Of a DNA stretch of 64,000 nt, positions 1 through 10,840 are shown one piece after another. The notes under the pieces were generated by a model. It did not search any database and was not told where the DNA came from. It saw only the letters and a list, made by a program, of their open reading frames with translations. Positions within the stretch are counted from its first letter, which is position 1. Every line of letters begins with the position of its first letter. Location of the stretch: positions 11,284,001 through 11,348,000 of the forward strand of contig OZ059897.1 of NCBI GenBank assembly GCA_964057225.1, read 5' to 3'. A program made the translations under genes and the position numbers. This stretch comes from Auanema rhodensis. Lineage: Eukaryota; Nematoda; Chromadorea; Rhabditida; Rhabditidae.

Positions 1-38
1 AGGAAAATGAAAAACGACCACACGCAATCAACCCACTT

Positions 39-245
39 TTATATAATGAGCAACAATATGACTAGTGTTGTACAAAAGCCCAATCCCAATGCTATACCTT
101 TAATAAATGGCACTGAAATACATTTCAACATTCTCCTGTATAAAGGCGCTGGTTTAGATTGCTCCAACGTGTATTTGACACATAATTCACAGTGACAAGG
201 AATATTCATAACTGACCACGTAATGTAGCAGGTTATTAATGACAA
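39..245 (-). CDS. Small single-pass membrane peptide of Polinton (copy A)
   Basis: A 68-residue ORF kept in copies A, E and F and truncated in D. The N-terminal two thirds is polar with a CxxC pair near residues 19-22. The last ~22 residues form one hydrophobic segment (GIALGLGFCTTLVILLLII) ending at the stop, so a C-terminal tail anchor is likely. It lies 5 bp downstream of the protease stop on the same strand, which suggests co-transcription with the protease. I do not recognise a family. A membrane-active or virion membrane peptide is an inference from position and hydrophobicity only. Confidence 0.55.
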   Translation of the reverse strand: MSLITCYITWSVMNIPCHCELCVKYTLEQSKPAPLYRRMLKCISVPFIKGIALGLGFCTTLVILLLII

Positions 246-250
246 ATTTC

Positions 251-706
251 TTATATAGTAGCCAATTTATAGTCGAATACTTTATGCATAAACGCTTTAA
301 TAAAGACATCATCATTTTTCAATAGTTTAAAAAATGAACAAATGCTTTCAAATGAATTACCAGCCGACAACATTAGTATTACAAATACCACATAGCCACC
401 ACAAGTGTATTCAATTATGCGTTGTGGTTTGCAAGTATTAATTTTTACCTTTTTATATTTGGCCAGATAATTTTGAATGTACTTGTTCATTTTATATCCC
501 AAGCTACAGAAAAAATAGGCTTGCTTGTTACGGACAAAGATGACCTGCCAATGTGTGCCTGGCTTATCATGTGTGTCAGTATTTACGACAAGTGCAAAGT
601 TTTTACGACGCGTTTTGGGTAGAGTATCAGCGCTATATACACCGAGGAATAGTTTCCGAGTGCTGGGGACAGATTGCAATAGTGATACTATTTCAGACGA
701 ATACAT
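251..706 (-). CDS. Adenain-like cysteine protease (PRO), Polinton copy A
   Basis: Predicted virion-maturation protease of the adenovirus protease/Ulp1 fold (C5/C48-like). From the ATG at 706 it is 151 residues; the open frame runs further upstream without need and would overlap the divergent capsid gene. The catalytic His lies in GTHWQVIF, the catalytic Cys in YTCGGYVVF near residue 112, and a Gln sits seven residues before that Cys, as expected for the oxyanion hole. The acidic residue normally following the His-containing strand (usual context FDSxG) is replaced: this protein has FFCSLG. All four copies share that change. The start is 51 bp from the divergent pVI-like start, implying a shared promoter. 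Confidence 0.82.
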   Translation of the reverse strand: MYSSEIVSLLQSVPSTRKLFLGVYSADTLPKTRRKNFALVVNTDTHDKPGTHWQVIFVRNKQAYFFCSLGYKMNKYIQNYLAKYKKVKINTCKPQRIIEYTCGGYVVFVILMLSAGNSFESICSFFKLLKNDDVFIKAFMHKVFDYKLATI

Positions 707-757
707 TTTAGTAGAATGATCTAGTGTAACTTTTGTATTGCGCGCGTGCGGTTCGAT

Positions 758-2536
758 ATGCCGCACCTCCTTTTGGATGTCAACTCTATTCAATGGACAA
801 CACTTTTAAATCAACAAATGGGTGGCGCCCCATTTAGCGGAATGATGTTTCAACGTGGAATGCAGAGGGGTCATGGTTTGGGTGGTATTTTGGCAACTTT
901 GGCATCATTTCTACCACGCATCATTCAATCACCTATAGCCCAAAATCTCATCAATGCCGGAAGAAACGCCTTATCCAGTGCTGTAAGCAATAGTCCAGTT
1001 GTAAATTCACCTCTTGGCGGCCAGTTGCTGAAAACTGGTAATGAAATTGTCGATGGGGTGCTGAAAGGCGATAATATGAAGGAAACTCTTAAAACAGCCG
1101 GCCGACAAGCTATACGAGATCTTACCGGCTTGGGCAAACGGCGACGACGCAAAACCACAAAACCTCATAAGCGGTTGTGCATCACTCGTGAGCGGTCGTT
1201 TCACATTAAAATGGCTAAATTGATAGATTCAAAATCAGCACAAGCCCTTTTACCTAATATCAACTATGGTGATATACCTGCGTCGGCATTAGGTGTTGAA
1301 TCCACTCGTACTGTACAAGTCCCTTTGAAAAATACGTTTCTTCCTCAAGGACCATGGGAATTTGTTATAGCTCAAAATTCCAAATCATTCCTCAATCTGA
1401 GAAGATGTTGGTTGAATGTAAAATTTAAAATTGTAACCACAAACGGTGATCCAGTACCAGATAACCTTGTTTTTGCACCATGTCAACAATTTGCTGCCAG
1501 TTTAATACATTCGTATCATTTGAAAATTGGTGATGTTAGCGTGTATGACTCTACCGTGAATCATGCCTATAAAACATATATCGAGAATATTTTAATGTAT
1601 AGCAACGATGTTAAAGAGAGCAAACTTGCCATTTCAGGCTATTATGCTGATAGATATATAGATAATGCATCCAGTGCTGGAATTAGAACGCGTCAAGCGC
1701 TTGTAAAAAATGGCATATTGTGTGAGATGGCTGCTCCCGTCAGTATCGACCTATTTAATCAAGAGCGACTGTTTGTAAACTATTCAAAAATGGAGCTAAC
1801 TGCATATCCAAACCGTAATAACTTTTTAATTGACACTCTAGGCTGGAATAATGAAAACAAGGATACTACATTAAAAGAGGAGTTTCCAAATTTGAAAGTA
1901 GATATCAGCGATGTACATTTGCTCATTCAAGAGTTTGATCTAAACGCTGGATTAGCTATGGCTATAGAAGATAAACTCGCAAAGGATCGAATACACTACC
2001 CCATGAAAATGCGCTCTTATTTCATAGAAGGAGGCCGCTTGGATTCACCTAATAATATATTATTCACGTCTCATACACCTAAACGTGTCGTAGTAGGTCT
2101 TGTTGGCGCACACGCTTATAATGGTACTTTTAAACATTCGCCATTCAACTTTAAACCGTTTGATTTGAAAAATATATACTTGACGCTCAACAATAGGGTA
2201 ATACCTACCCGTCCTTATAATTTAGAATGGCGATCTTCCTATGCCACAGCATATATTGACATGCTGGAAGGTTTGGGACTTGGTCGTACAGATTCATCCA
2301 ATGGTATTACACCAGCAATGTATAAAGCTGGTTTCACATTTTTTGTATTTGATATTTCTCCTACTGTGCATTCGTCAGAGTTATTTGATGTTATACGACA
2401 AGGTAATGTAGCCTTGAAATTGGAATTTGGTCAACAAACGCCGCAAGAGGGCTTATATGCAATTGTTTATGCAGAGTATGACTCTATTCTTTCAATTGAC
2501 AACAATCGTGCTCCATATATTGATACCAGTTTGTAA
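758..2536 (+). CDS. pVI/pX-like basic protein fused to major capsid protein (copy A)
   Basis: Two virion proteins in one frame. Residues 1 to ~150 (ATG at 758) are a small protein with a glycine- and alanine-rich amphipathic part, then a strongly basic stretch (GKRRRRKTTKPHKR), like adenovirus pVI/pX or polinton pX-type proteins. From the ATG at 1211 (MAKLIDSKSAQALLPNIN) comes the ~441-residue MCP, with the NLRRCWLNVKFKI strand, the FAPCQQF..LIHSYHL segment and YKTYIENILMYSND typical of polinton double-jelly-roll capsids. In copy D a TAA separates the two genes; here one substitution makes it AAA, fusing them. Nine bases (three codons after PM) are missing relative to D and F. The MCP can still start at its own ATG. 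Confidence 0.85.
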   Translation: MPHLLLDVNSIQWTTLLNQQMGGAPFSGMMFQRGMQRGHGLGGILATLASFLPRIIQSPIAQNLINAGRNALSSAVSNSPVVNSPLGGQLLKTGNEIVDGVLKGDNMKETLKTAGRQAIRDLTGLGKRRRRKTTKPHKRLCITRERSFHIKMAKLIDSKSAQALLPNINYGDIPASALGVESTRTVQVPLKNTFLPQGPWEFVIAQNSKSFLNLRRCWLNVKFKIVTTNGDPVPDNLVFAPCQQFAASLIHSYHLKIGDVSVYDSTVNHAYKTYIENILMYSNDVKESKLAISGYYADRYIDNASSAGIRTRQALVKNGILCEMAAPVSIDLFNQERLFVNYSKMELTAYPNRNNFLIDTLGWNNENKDTTLKEEFPNLKVDISDVHLLIQEFDLNAGLAMAIEDKLAKDRIHYPMKMRSYFIEGGRLDSPNNILFTSHTPKRVVVGLVGAHAYNGTFKHSPFNFKPFDLKNIYLTLNNRVIPTRPYNLEWRSSYATAYIDMLEGLGLGRTDSSNGITPAMYKAGFTFFVFDISPTVHSSELFDVIRQGNVALKLEFGQQTPQEGLYAIVYAEYDSILSIDNNRAPYIDTSL

Positions 2537-2732
2537 TGTATGTAATAAATTCTTTAAAAGCTTTAAGAATAAAATTTATTAATACAACTATTTTTAAAAA
2601 TAAATACATGTACAATGATAAAATTTTATAAATACAAATATATACAAGATAAAAATTCATAAATTCAAATATATTAAACACAATAACCGTAGGGTAAAGT
2701 ACTATAATCTTGTAGATAACAAAGTTTATCCA
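2537..2732. terminator. Shared 3' region with bidirectional poly(A) signals (copy A)
   Basis: AT-rich spacer between the convergent capsid and polB genes. AATAAA occurs on the plus strand at 2544-2549 and again near 2567. TTTATT/AATAAA motifs for the minus strand occur near 2575-2580. The same arrangement recurs at 36355-36550 in copy E. In copy D the spacer is 27269-27406. Confidence 0.5.
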
Positions 2733-5700
2733 TTACAACTTTAGTACTAAAGTAGTTTCAAAGTTTACCACTGATGCTGCCGTGTGGTCCAACCTCTGAA
2801 AATTATAAAATTATTTGAAAAGTCAAAGCTCGTACTTACCACTCCCTTTGCCTTTGTTACATACTTTACATCACCAGCTGCATTTACAAGTTTATAACTA
2901 TAAACTTTTGCCGCTGGTGATACAAACTTGGTCATTGACCAACCATCGGGTATTTCAGAGGTTAGTTTACCTAACCATTCACCCTTCATATCCTCAATTG
3001 GATCTGACTCATCCAGGCACCTTTGATAAATTAGTGAATCCGTGTCTGAATAATGTAAGTTTAAATTGAATACAAGTATAAAATTACCTGTATACACCAA
3101 ATTCTTTCCAATTTTCTCCATTGCCTTATACAATAGTAGCCTTGCATGAGCGGTTGTATAGGCCGCAAAAGCTACATTTGTAAAAGGCGGTGGTGCCAAA
3201 TGTGAATCCTCTGGTACTGTTGTGCAGTACGCAACATTATCCACAATTTTGAACCCAGTGAGTTCCCTTGCAGGATCAGTAATAATCCTACCAATTTCTG
3301 GGTCCTCAACACCAATAATCTTGGTTTGGGCTTTATCTGGTCTTTGACCCATTTTACCCCAGACACTATAAGAAAATTTGTAATGTATTGTTTTAAAAAG
3401 TTTACAAACCTATTTAGCTGCAGTTTGGCAATGCTACGCATGGCAGCATTCTTTTCATTTTTATTGCTCTCCAGAGCAACACCAGTGTTCTCCTCGTGTT
3501 CTTGGAGATAAATCACCTGTAAAATTCTATTTAATGTGATACTTTTATTAAAACATACCTTTTCTTCCTCTGTCATGTTTGACTTTGGCCAGCCCGACGC
3601 CTCTTGTTTAATTTTTATGTACTTTTGTACAAACTCTTTAAACAGGCCGCCTTGTTGCCATTCTTCCCAGTGCCACACCTCATGCACATGAAGCACTTTA
3701 TAGCCACGTTGTATGGCACACTCGAGCTCAACATGTGTCACGGTTAGATGCAGCTTTCGAGCATTTACATCATTTTGGTGCTCACATGCTACATTTTTAC
3801 TTTTGACTGCACAAGTGCGGCAGTTTGTAAAAATTAGTTTACCGCCAATACGTGTCCCTAATACAGGGTACAGCAAATTTGTGGGTGCAAGCACGTCACA
3901 TTTTACTAGACCCTTGTATGGGCAACATGTCTCAAAGCTTTTGAAACCCTCAGTAATCACTTTGGGATTACCTACAGGGTAGTAGGCATCAAAGGCTGTG
4001 ACATATGGATATAGTGAACAAAAGTCCACATACTCGAGCGAGTATCTATCCGAAGCTTGTGCCAAAAGCTTATATGTCTGGGTGCGGCCACCGGTAAAGG
4101 CATCTCTAGGTGCCAAGCGTGTAACAACATTTGTTTCACGCATAAATTTCGCCATTTCTTCATTGGCCGAAATTTGAGCATTAATTTCGTGCTCCCACAC
4201 TGTGGTAACACTAATGCCTTGGCTTTGAATTGCTTGAAGCCTTTTCATGGTTTTATCATAAACCTAAATTTTTCAAATTAAAATGATTAAAAAAGTCACA
4301 ATTACCTCTTCCATTGTTTCACCATTTCTGCCTGGTGCTATAGCGCTCTTGTTGGTGCACTGGGGGCAACCATGGTAAATGCAACCATTAATCTACAAAA
4401 ATTTGCATTTTTTACATTTATTACAAATTACTCACCTCATAGCCATGATTGGCAACGGGGTCATAAGCATCGAGTAGATAGCGATGGCCATCTACTCTCA
4501 CTGCAAATTCGCCACCATTAAGCTTATGCATTAATGGGCGGCCCAATCCTTGTTCTAGCCATTTTATATACTTTATGGCTATTATACTCTGCTTTTGACC
4601 GGCATAATAACCAGTCTCGGGCAGAATACCCACTTGGTTCTCTTTAATATGATTCATTTTCAACTGTAATATACTAGTTTTGAAAATGCTTGTATTTTAA
4701 AAAACTTGCCTGGAATAAAGAGAAACTGGCAAATGTCATACATTGTATGACAGGGTTCCAGCCAGTGGTGGCGGTTGCCAACTTCATGTAAACTTTCATA
4801 CAGTTGGTTAAAATACGGACATCTGTCCTACAATATTCCAAAAGCTCTTCATCAAAATCAAACGCTCTTTGATTACGCTCTTCATACCAAATATTGAATG
4901 AAGCTAGGTCTTCTGCTTTCATTCTAGCAGTACAATAGTACTGTTTTGGTGGTAAAGATGGCAACACTTTGCCATAATTTATTGGATGATTATAGAGGTA
5001 AGGAAACTGTCCTTTACTCATATCAGGTACACCAAATGCCTTGGGTAACGCTGATAGGGGTAAAGGCACTAATAAATAACTATCTTTAAAATATAAATGA
5101 TTAAATTTTTGACCTCTTAAAGGCTTGACAACCATGCTTATAATCTTGGTCCCATTTAAAATTGGATCAGGATATATACCACGGTTTATCAGCCTAGACA
5201 CCAAGAAATGTATGTCAAAGCGTGAACCATTATGCGCAATCAAAATTGCATTATCATTCTCAACAGAGTTGAGTAACCAATCAAGGAAACGATCTGTTAC
5301 AGACCATTCACTATCACCTTGTTGGTACCCAAAATGGCCCTCCTTGGTTGTGCATTTTTCGCATGAATTGGCGTCTATACAACTTTCACAAAATTTGTTA
5401 TACACAACCATATTGGGCCATTGTTCATCTGCATATTCATGAACATTTGTACCGTTTTTTAACACAACCGTTTCAAAGTCATAAAATATAATCTTAAACA
5501 AGTAAGCATTACACTTGTAAAGATGTTAAATACAAACCTTGTATTTCTCTTGCCTCTTTTTTAATCCTTCTTCTTGTCGTTAGGTGGTACCCAACAACAA
5601 GAATGATCTTCAGGCTTTGTCTGGCCACACTTTTTGCAAAATTTCTCATTGCAATTGTGCGGTCTATCAGCACGTACTCTGTGATAATGATCACAGTTTT

Positions 5701-7778
5701 CACATGTCTGAATTTAGTCTTGTTAAATTTTATATATATTTTTTAAATTACCTTAAACATTCGACATGTTTTTCTAATATGCCTGTCAAAGCATTGACGA
5801 GTTTTAAACAAAACTCTACAACTATCACATCTTATGCTACTTTCAACCACATTTTCCATCGAATTACATTTTAAGGTGTGGCATTTCTTACACTTGGCTT
5901 TACATCTATGCAACACTGTTTTGTAAGATAATTTACAGTGTTGGCATATAATACCATCAAAAAGCTGTGATCTACTACAAGTTGTAATACAGTCATAATG
6001 ATTATTTCGGTAGCCTAGTGTTACCACTTTGCTAGCCGTTTCATTAAAGATACGCTGAATAGCGTACATACGCTGTCCAGGTGGCCTACCGTATAATACA
6101 AACTTATAGTCTGTATTACAACTTGCAATAATATTTAAATGATTCAAATTATAATTTGGTAAATGTACAGAAATACCACACCTATTTAATAAATTGATAT
6201 GATGTGGTTGATTTGGCAACAAGATGTAGTTCCGACGAAGATTTTGTATCCTCCGCTTTTCAACAACATCTTCTGCTGCCTCTTCATCGGCTTTCCACAT
6301 TCCCACAACTGCTGCTCTAGCCAGGCAATGTGTATCAGTGTTCTCAATTGTGCCAGGTATTTTGAGTTCGGCATCAAAATAGAAACCAACTCTACCTTCA
6401 CCAGGCATCAGGCTTGGCTGCACCGGTCTTTCATCAAACACATACATTTCAATATTCATTGCCTGGCTAATTACAGCCTCTCGCTTTGATTGCTGCACCT
6501 TGCTGATGGCATTCATGATGGCAACGCCATCCAAATGCTCCCTTCTACGGAAATCCATAAATATGGATCCCTTTTCAAAGGATGGGTGCTCTATTGATAA
6601 ACAAAACAGTGCTTTTTGTTTATCTGGCACACCACTTTCAGCAAGGCACCGATCAAGAAACTCATTAAATAGCCGCGGCATGACAACATGCATTGGCTCA
6701 TTAATGGCTTCCAAATGTGGGAACGTGAGCGATCTAACGACCACGTTGGTGAACCGACCAGTTCGTTTTATGCGTCGGTGTGACCACTATAATACACACT
6801 TTTTATAATGGTTATACGCTTTTAATTTAAATATAAATAATTTTTGTTTATAACTTTTAATAAATTTACTTTTCTTTAAATTATTTTTATTAATGTTTAA
6901 AAATAAATGGCATTTGATTTTTAAATATAAAGTTTTTTTTTTCAACTTTGAAAAAACTTTTATAAACATTTGTTAATGTTTAAAAATAAATGAAAAGGTC
7001 AAGATTGTGTTTTATTATTTTACTAGTTCAAAATGTTTGAAATATTTATAATTTGTAAGAATTCAAAATCGGTTGAAAGAAAGATAGATGAGGAAAGATA
7101 GATAGATAGTGAGATGAAATGTAAAGATTTTAAAATGAATGCTGTTCAAAAGAATGAATATGTAAATTTCAAAATACTTGCAATTTATTTGATAAAAGAT
7201 ATAGATTGAGATGAAATGTAAAGATGAGAGAGAGAGAATTTTATGAATGCAATTGAAAAAGAGAAATAAATTTCAAAATGTTTTCAAAATATGCAACTGG
7301 AGCAAGAGAAAATTTCATGTTTCAAAAGATATATTATGAAATGATATGTAAATAAAAGATCGCACCTCTATTTTACAGACATCGTTGAAAGCCGCTCCAT
7401 ATCCGACTTGCCCTCCACTGGTTGATGGGGTAGCGGGATCCCATTCTCTTAAAAAGAAAAAACTAATTGTTATAATTTTTAATATCGCTTACTCATCACT
7501 GTCATCCAAGGTTATTACTTCAATAACCCTTGATGATGAGGGCCCACTGTTAAAAGTGGGTGATGTGGGCTCACAGAGCTCGATCCCACCAGCCTCGGTA
7601 AACTTTATACGTTTACTAAAAAACAAAATATATATAAAGATTCAAAATTGTGTTAAATTACCTGAGCTGATTAATCTCTTCATAATCAAATCCTAGCTCT
7701 TCACATAAACGTTTATAACTGAAAAAAGAAAAAGTTTACAAACAAATAATCAAAAAGACACAACCTATTAGCAGCCAT
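2733..7778 (-). pseudogene. Protein-primed DNA polymerase B gene, 14 exons, disrupted (copy A)
   Basis: Replicates Polinton DNA. Exons (minus): 7778-7765, 7718-7662, 7615-7493, 7447-7366, 6786-5752, 5707-5538, 5492-4710, 4663-4436, 4392-4306, 4263-3559, 3516-3410, 3365-3088, 3045-2840, 2795-2733. Exons 1-4 give an acidic N-terminus; exons 5-6 carry Cys-rich zinc-binding clusters; exon 7 the 3'-5' exonuclease motifs FYDFET, AHNGSRFD and YCRTDV; exons 8-9 a GCIYHGCPQC motif; exon 10 polymerase motif A (DFCSLYPYV); exons 11-12 motif B; exons 12-13 motif C (YTDTDS across the splice). Intron 4 (6787-7365) is long and AT-rich. Lesions: a 4-base deletion in exon 6 (near 5563) shifts the frame, and an internal deletion shortens exon 14. 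Intron 7 is GC-AG. Exon calls are mine, from splice sites and phase. Confidence 0.85.
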
Positions 7779-8959
7779 TGTACCTTGATATAATGAATAT
7801 ATCAGTCTACACATTGCTGTTGGCATTGTAATTTGTTATGTAACATGGATTTGGGTACAGCTGTCAAAACTAGTAGTTGCGATAAACTTTAAAATAAATA
7901 AGCTTATTGAATACATCTGTTTTTATTGTCCCCGTCGGATTAATTTTTGTTATTAGTTCTTATTAAATTAACTGTATGCGTTTCATTGAGGTCAGCGCAA
8001 CTGTTTGTTAATCTTATTGTATTTACCTTCAATGTGTGCTCTATTTAGTTATTGTATTGTTATATTAGTAAAATAAAGTTAAAAACTAATCTTTTATTAT
8101 AATTTGAAACCTTTACTTGTTAGAATAAATATAATTAATAACAATTTGTAATTTCAAAAATTAATAATAATTTAATGTCGTTCTTATCGAATTAACTTTC
8201 GATATGTGTTCCATTAAATTTTGGTATTTCATATCGTTCTTATCGAATTAACCTTCGATATGTGTTCCATTGAATTTTGGTATTTCATATCGTTCTGATC
8301 GAATTAACCTTCGATATGTGTTCCATTGAATTACCCATAACAAGTACGGTGAACAAATTTATCTACATGCAAAAATTTTATTGATCTTTAAAAATACAAA
8401 TAAAATAGTACAAACACAATACAATAAAAAATAAACAAAATAAGTAAACAAACATAATTAATAAATATAATAACTGAATAAAGAAATAAAATTTTAAAAC
8501 AAATTAATATATTTAAAATTTAAATATAATTTATATATAAAATTTAAAGTTTAAATATAATTTATATATATAAAATTTAAATATATTTTAAATATTTAAA
8601 GTTTAAATATAATTTATATATATATAAAATTTAAATATAATTTAAATATTTAAAATTAAGTTTTTTATTTTTACTTAATATATTTAAAAATAATTAAAAA
8701 TATATACATACATTTGAAAAAGCATATTTAAATTTGATTAAAAAAAAAAATCATGCTTTAAATCATGACTTTTATATTTAAAAAAGGAAAATCCATGAAC
8801 CATGATCCCAAAATATGATTTTAACAGCTGACGCTCAAAAATATGTTTTTGACAGCTGACGCGCCCCAAAAGTATGTTTTTAGCAGCTGACGCCCCCAAA
8901 AGTATGTTTTTGACAGCTGTTTGGGGGCGTGGTTAGTAAATTTTGCACGGCTCTCTACT
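7779..8959. repeat. Terminal inverted repeat and 5' flank of polB (copy A)
   Basis: About 1 kb next to the element end, without genes. From outside in: terminus GGCTCTCTACT; four ~30-bp tandem units at about 8820-8935, each with a CAGCTG core and usually TGACGC, followed by an A/T block; a very AT-rich region 8440-8720; and three 56-bp tandem units starting at 8179, 8235 and 8291, each containing ATCGAA and TTCGAT half-sites as an inverted repeat. The same sequence occurs in copies C, E and F. The inner part presumably carries the polB promoter, since the polB ATG is at 7778. Confidence 0.85.
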
Positions 8960-10303
8960 CACCAACGTGGTCGTTAGATCGCTCACGTTCCCACATTTGG
9001 AAGCCATTAATGAGCCAATGCATGTTGTCATGCCGCGGCTATTTAATCAGTTTCTTGATCGGTGCCTTGCTGAAAGTGGTGTGCCAGATAAACAAAAAGT
9101 GCTATTTTGTTTATCAATAGAGCACCCATCCTTTGAAAAGGGATCCATATTTATGGATTTCCGTAGAAGGGAGCATTTGGATGGCGTTGCCATCATGAAT
9201 GCCATCAGCAAGGTGCAGCAATCAAAGCGAGAGGCTGTAATTAGCCAGGCAATGAATATTGAAATGTATGTGTTTGATGAGAGACCAGTGCAGCCAAGCC
9301 TGATGCCTGGTGAAGGTAGAGTTGGTTTCTATTTTGATGCCGAACTCAAAATACCTGGCACAATTGAGAACACTGACACTCATTGCCTGGCTAGAGCAGC
9401 AGTTGTGGGAATGTGGAAAGCCGATGAAGAGGCAGCAGAAGATGTTGTTGAAAAGCGGAGGATACAAAATCTTCGTCGCAACTACATCTTGTTGCCAAAT
9501 CAACCACATCATATCAATTTATTAAATAGGTGTGGTATTTCTGTACATTTACCAAATTATAATTTAAACCATTTAAATATTATTGCAAGTTGTAGTACAG
9601 ACTATAAGTTTGTAGTATACGCTAGGCCACCTGGACAGCGTATGTACGCTATTCAGCGTATCTTTAATGAAACGGCTAGCAAAGTGGTAACACTAGGCTA
9701 CCGAAATAATCATTATGACTGTATTACTACTTGTAGTAGATCACAGCTTTTTGATGGTATTATATGCCAACACTGTAAATTATCTTACAAAACAGTGTTG
9801 CATAGATGTAAAGCCAAGTGTAAGAAATGCCACACCTTAAATTGTAATTCGATGGAAAATGTGGTTGAAAGTAGCATAAGATGTGATAGTTGTAGAGTTT
9901 TGTTTAAAACTCGTCAATGCTTCGACAGGCATATTAGAAAAACATGTCGAATGTTTAAGGTAATTTAAAAAATATATATAAAATTTTACAAGACTAAATT
10001 CAGACATGTGAAAACTGTGATCATTATCACAGGGTGCGTGCAGATAGACCGCACAATTGCAATGAGAAATTTTGCAAAAAGTGTGGTCAGACAAAGCCTG
10101 AAGATCATTCTTGTTGTTGGGTACCACCTAACGACAAGAAGAAGGATCAGTTAAAAAAGAGGCAAGAAAAATACAAGGTTTGTATTTTACATCTTTACAA
10201 GTGTAATGCTTACTTGTTTAAGATTATATTCTATGACTTTGAAACGGTTGTTTTAAAAAACGGTACAAATGTTCATGAATATGCAGATGAACAATGGCCC
10301 AAT
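8960..10303 (+). pseudogene. polB fragment B (exons 5 to 7, truncated both ends)
   Basis: Plus-strand polB sequence beginning inside exon 5 immediately after the TIR terminus of copy A (at CACCAACG) and ending in exon 7 at the codons for EQWPN. Exons: 8960-9959, 10004-10177, 10223-10303. It lacks exons 1-4, most of the exonuclease and all of the polymerase domain. It is nearly identical to 23440-24783 of copy D (offset 14,480), differing by a few bases. It has none of the 4-base exon 6 deletion seen in copies A and E. After 10303 the sequence switches to unrelated DNA. Confidence 0.85.
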
Positions 10304-10424
10304 GGAATTTCATGATACTGCTCTTGAAACTCTTTATCAGATTCATGGTAACAACGATGAAACTCTTCTGACCACGTTTGACCAAATGACAGCTGCCCGT
10401 ACAAAAAACTTATGTTTGTATGTT
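10304..10424 (+). other. Unidentified coding-like fragment between polB and LTR
   Basis: About 121 bp that match neither polB nor the LTR and occur once in the window. One plus frame is open from about 10305 into the LTR, reading EFHDTALETLYQIHGNND and continuing to CNTL before a stop in the LTR at about 10439. Composition looks protein-coding. It may be filler DNA or part of a gene captured at the rearrangement junction. I do not recognise the protein. Confidence 0.35.
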
Positions 10425-10825
10425 TGCAATACTTTATAATTCTTTACTTTATTCTTTCTATAATTTTTATGTATTTCTTTATTCTGTGTTTTATATTTTA
10501 TATTTTATAATTCTAGTTTCTTGTCTTAGTGTATTATGTTATCAGTTATATTTTGCAGCCTCAGCATTTTCTGAGATAGTTATAATTGTCATTGACAACT
10601 TATAACCTTTCGTGGAAAATGCTGATAACATTCGCTATATAAGCTTGCCATTCAACTGAATCTTCAGTTGGCGGACTTATCTTTATCTTTATTTGTTTAT
10701 TGTTTAAATGCTTTTTATTTATAATAAATCTTTCTCTCTTCCTCAAATCTTATTGTTTCTTTTACAACATATCAATCTAAGGGTCAATAACATGGAACAT
10801 TAATATCCAAATAATGGATATTACA
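10425..10825 (+). repeat. 5' LTR (401 bp)
   Basis: Starts TGCAATAC and ends GGATATTACA; matches 19403-19803 at a constant offset of 8978. Contains a TATA box (TATATAAG, 10636-10643) and AATAAA at 10723-10728, placing U3 before about 10670 and R/U5 after it. Differences from the 3' LTR: two bases in the first five, and one T/C in the CTTCAGTTGGCGG segment. Confidence 0.92.
10636..10643 (+). promoter_or_regulatory. LTR TATA box
   Basis: TATATAAG about 30 bp upstream of the ATTCAACTGAATCTTCAGTT segment, which itself contains an imperfect inverted repeat and may hold the initiator. The identical box is in the 3' LTR at 19614-19621. Confidence 0.6.
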
Positions 10826-10840
10826 TGGAGGTTCCACCTT
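10826..10840 (+). other. Primer binding site
   Basis: TGGAGGTTCCACCTT begins immediately after the LTR end, as a tRNA-primed PBS does (TGG pairs with the tRNA CCA end). I cannot assign the tRNA. The same 13-base core occurs on the minus strand at 62668-62680 next to the second LTR element. Confidence 0.75.

Larger units (their letters stand above)
1..8959 (-). mobile_element. Polinton/Maverick copy A (cut by window start)
   Basis: It holds the small membrane peptide, adenain-like protease, pVI-like/MCP fusion and 14-exon polB, ending in a TIR whose terminus reads GGCTCTCTACT at 8959. Position 1 lies just upstream of the start codon of the zinc-finger gene seen in copies E and F, so the element continues leftward. 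Gene order matches copy F, which has both ends and a target duplication. The terminus abuts CACCAACG, a sequence from inside polB, so this copy appears inserted into another Polinton. Nearly all of it reappears in reverse complement at 30144-39086. Confidence 0.93.

Noticed and set aside
925..1204. Arg-rich ORFs antisense to the pVI-like gene
   Set aside because: Composition reflects the complementary strand of the basic tail and Gly-rich region; no independent signals.
5584..5874. 96-codon ORF in several copies (also 20064, 33230, 56594 and others)
   Set aside because: Antisense shadow of polB exons 5-6; it spans an intron on the other strand.
7084..7130. GATA/GAAA microsatellite as a regulatory array
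   Set aside because: Short imperfect simple repeat inside polB intron 4, shortened in copy F; no evidence of function.
7385..7696. 103-codon plus-strand ORF, recurring at 21865-22176 and mirrored at 31408-31719
   Set aside because: It is antisense to polB exons 2-4, crosses their splice sites, and recurs only because those exons recur.
8440..8720. AT-rich tandem-like stretch as a possible CRISPR or satellite
   Set aside because: Low-complexity TATA/TTTAAAT sequence with no regular spacer structure; part of the Polinton TIR.
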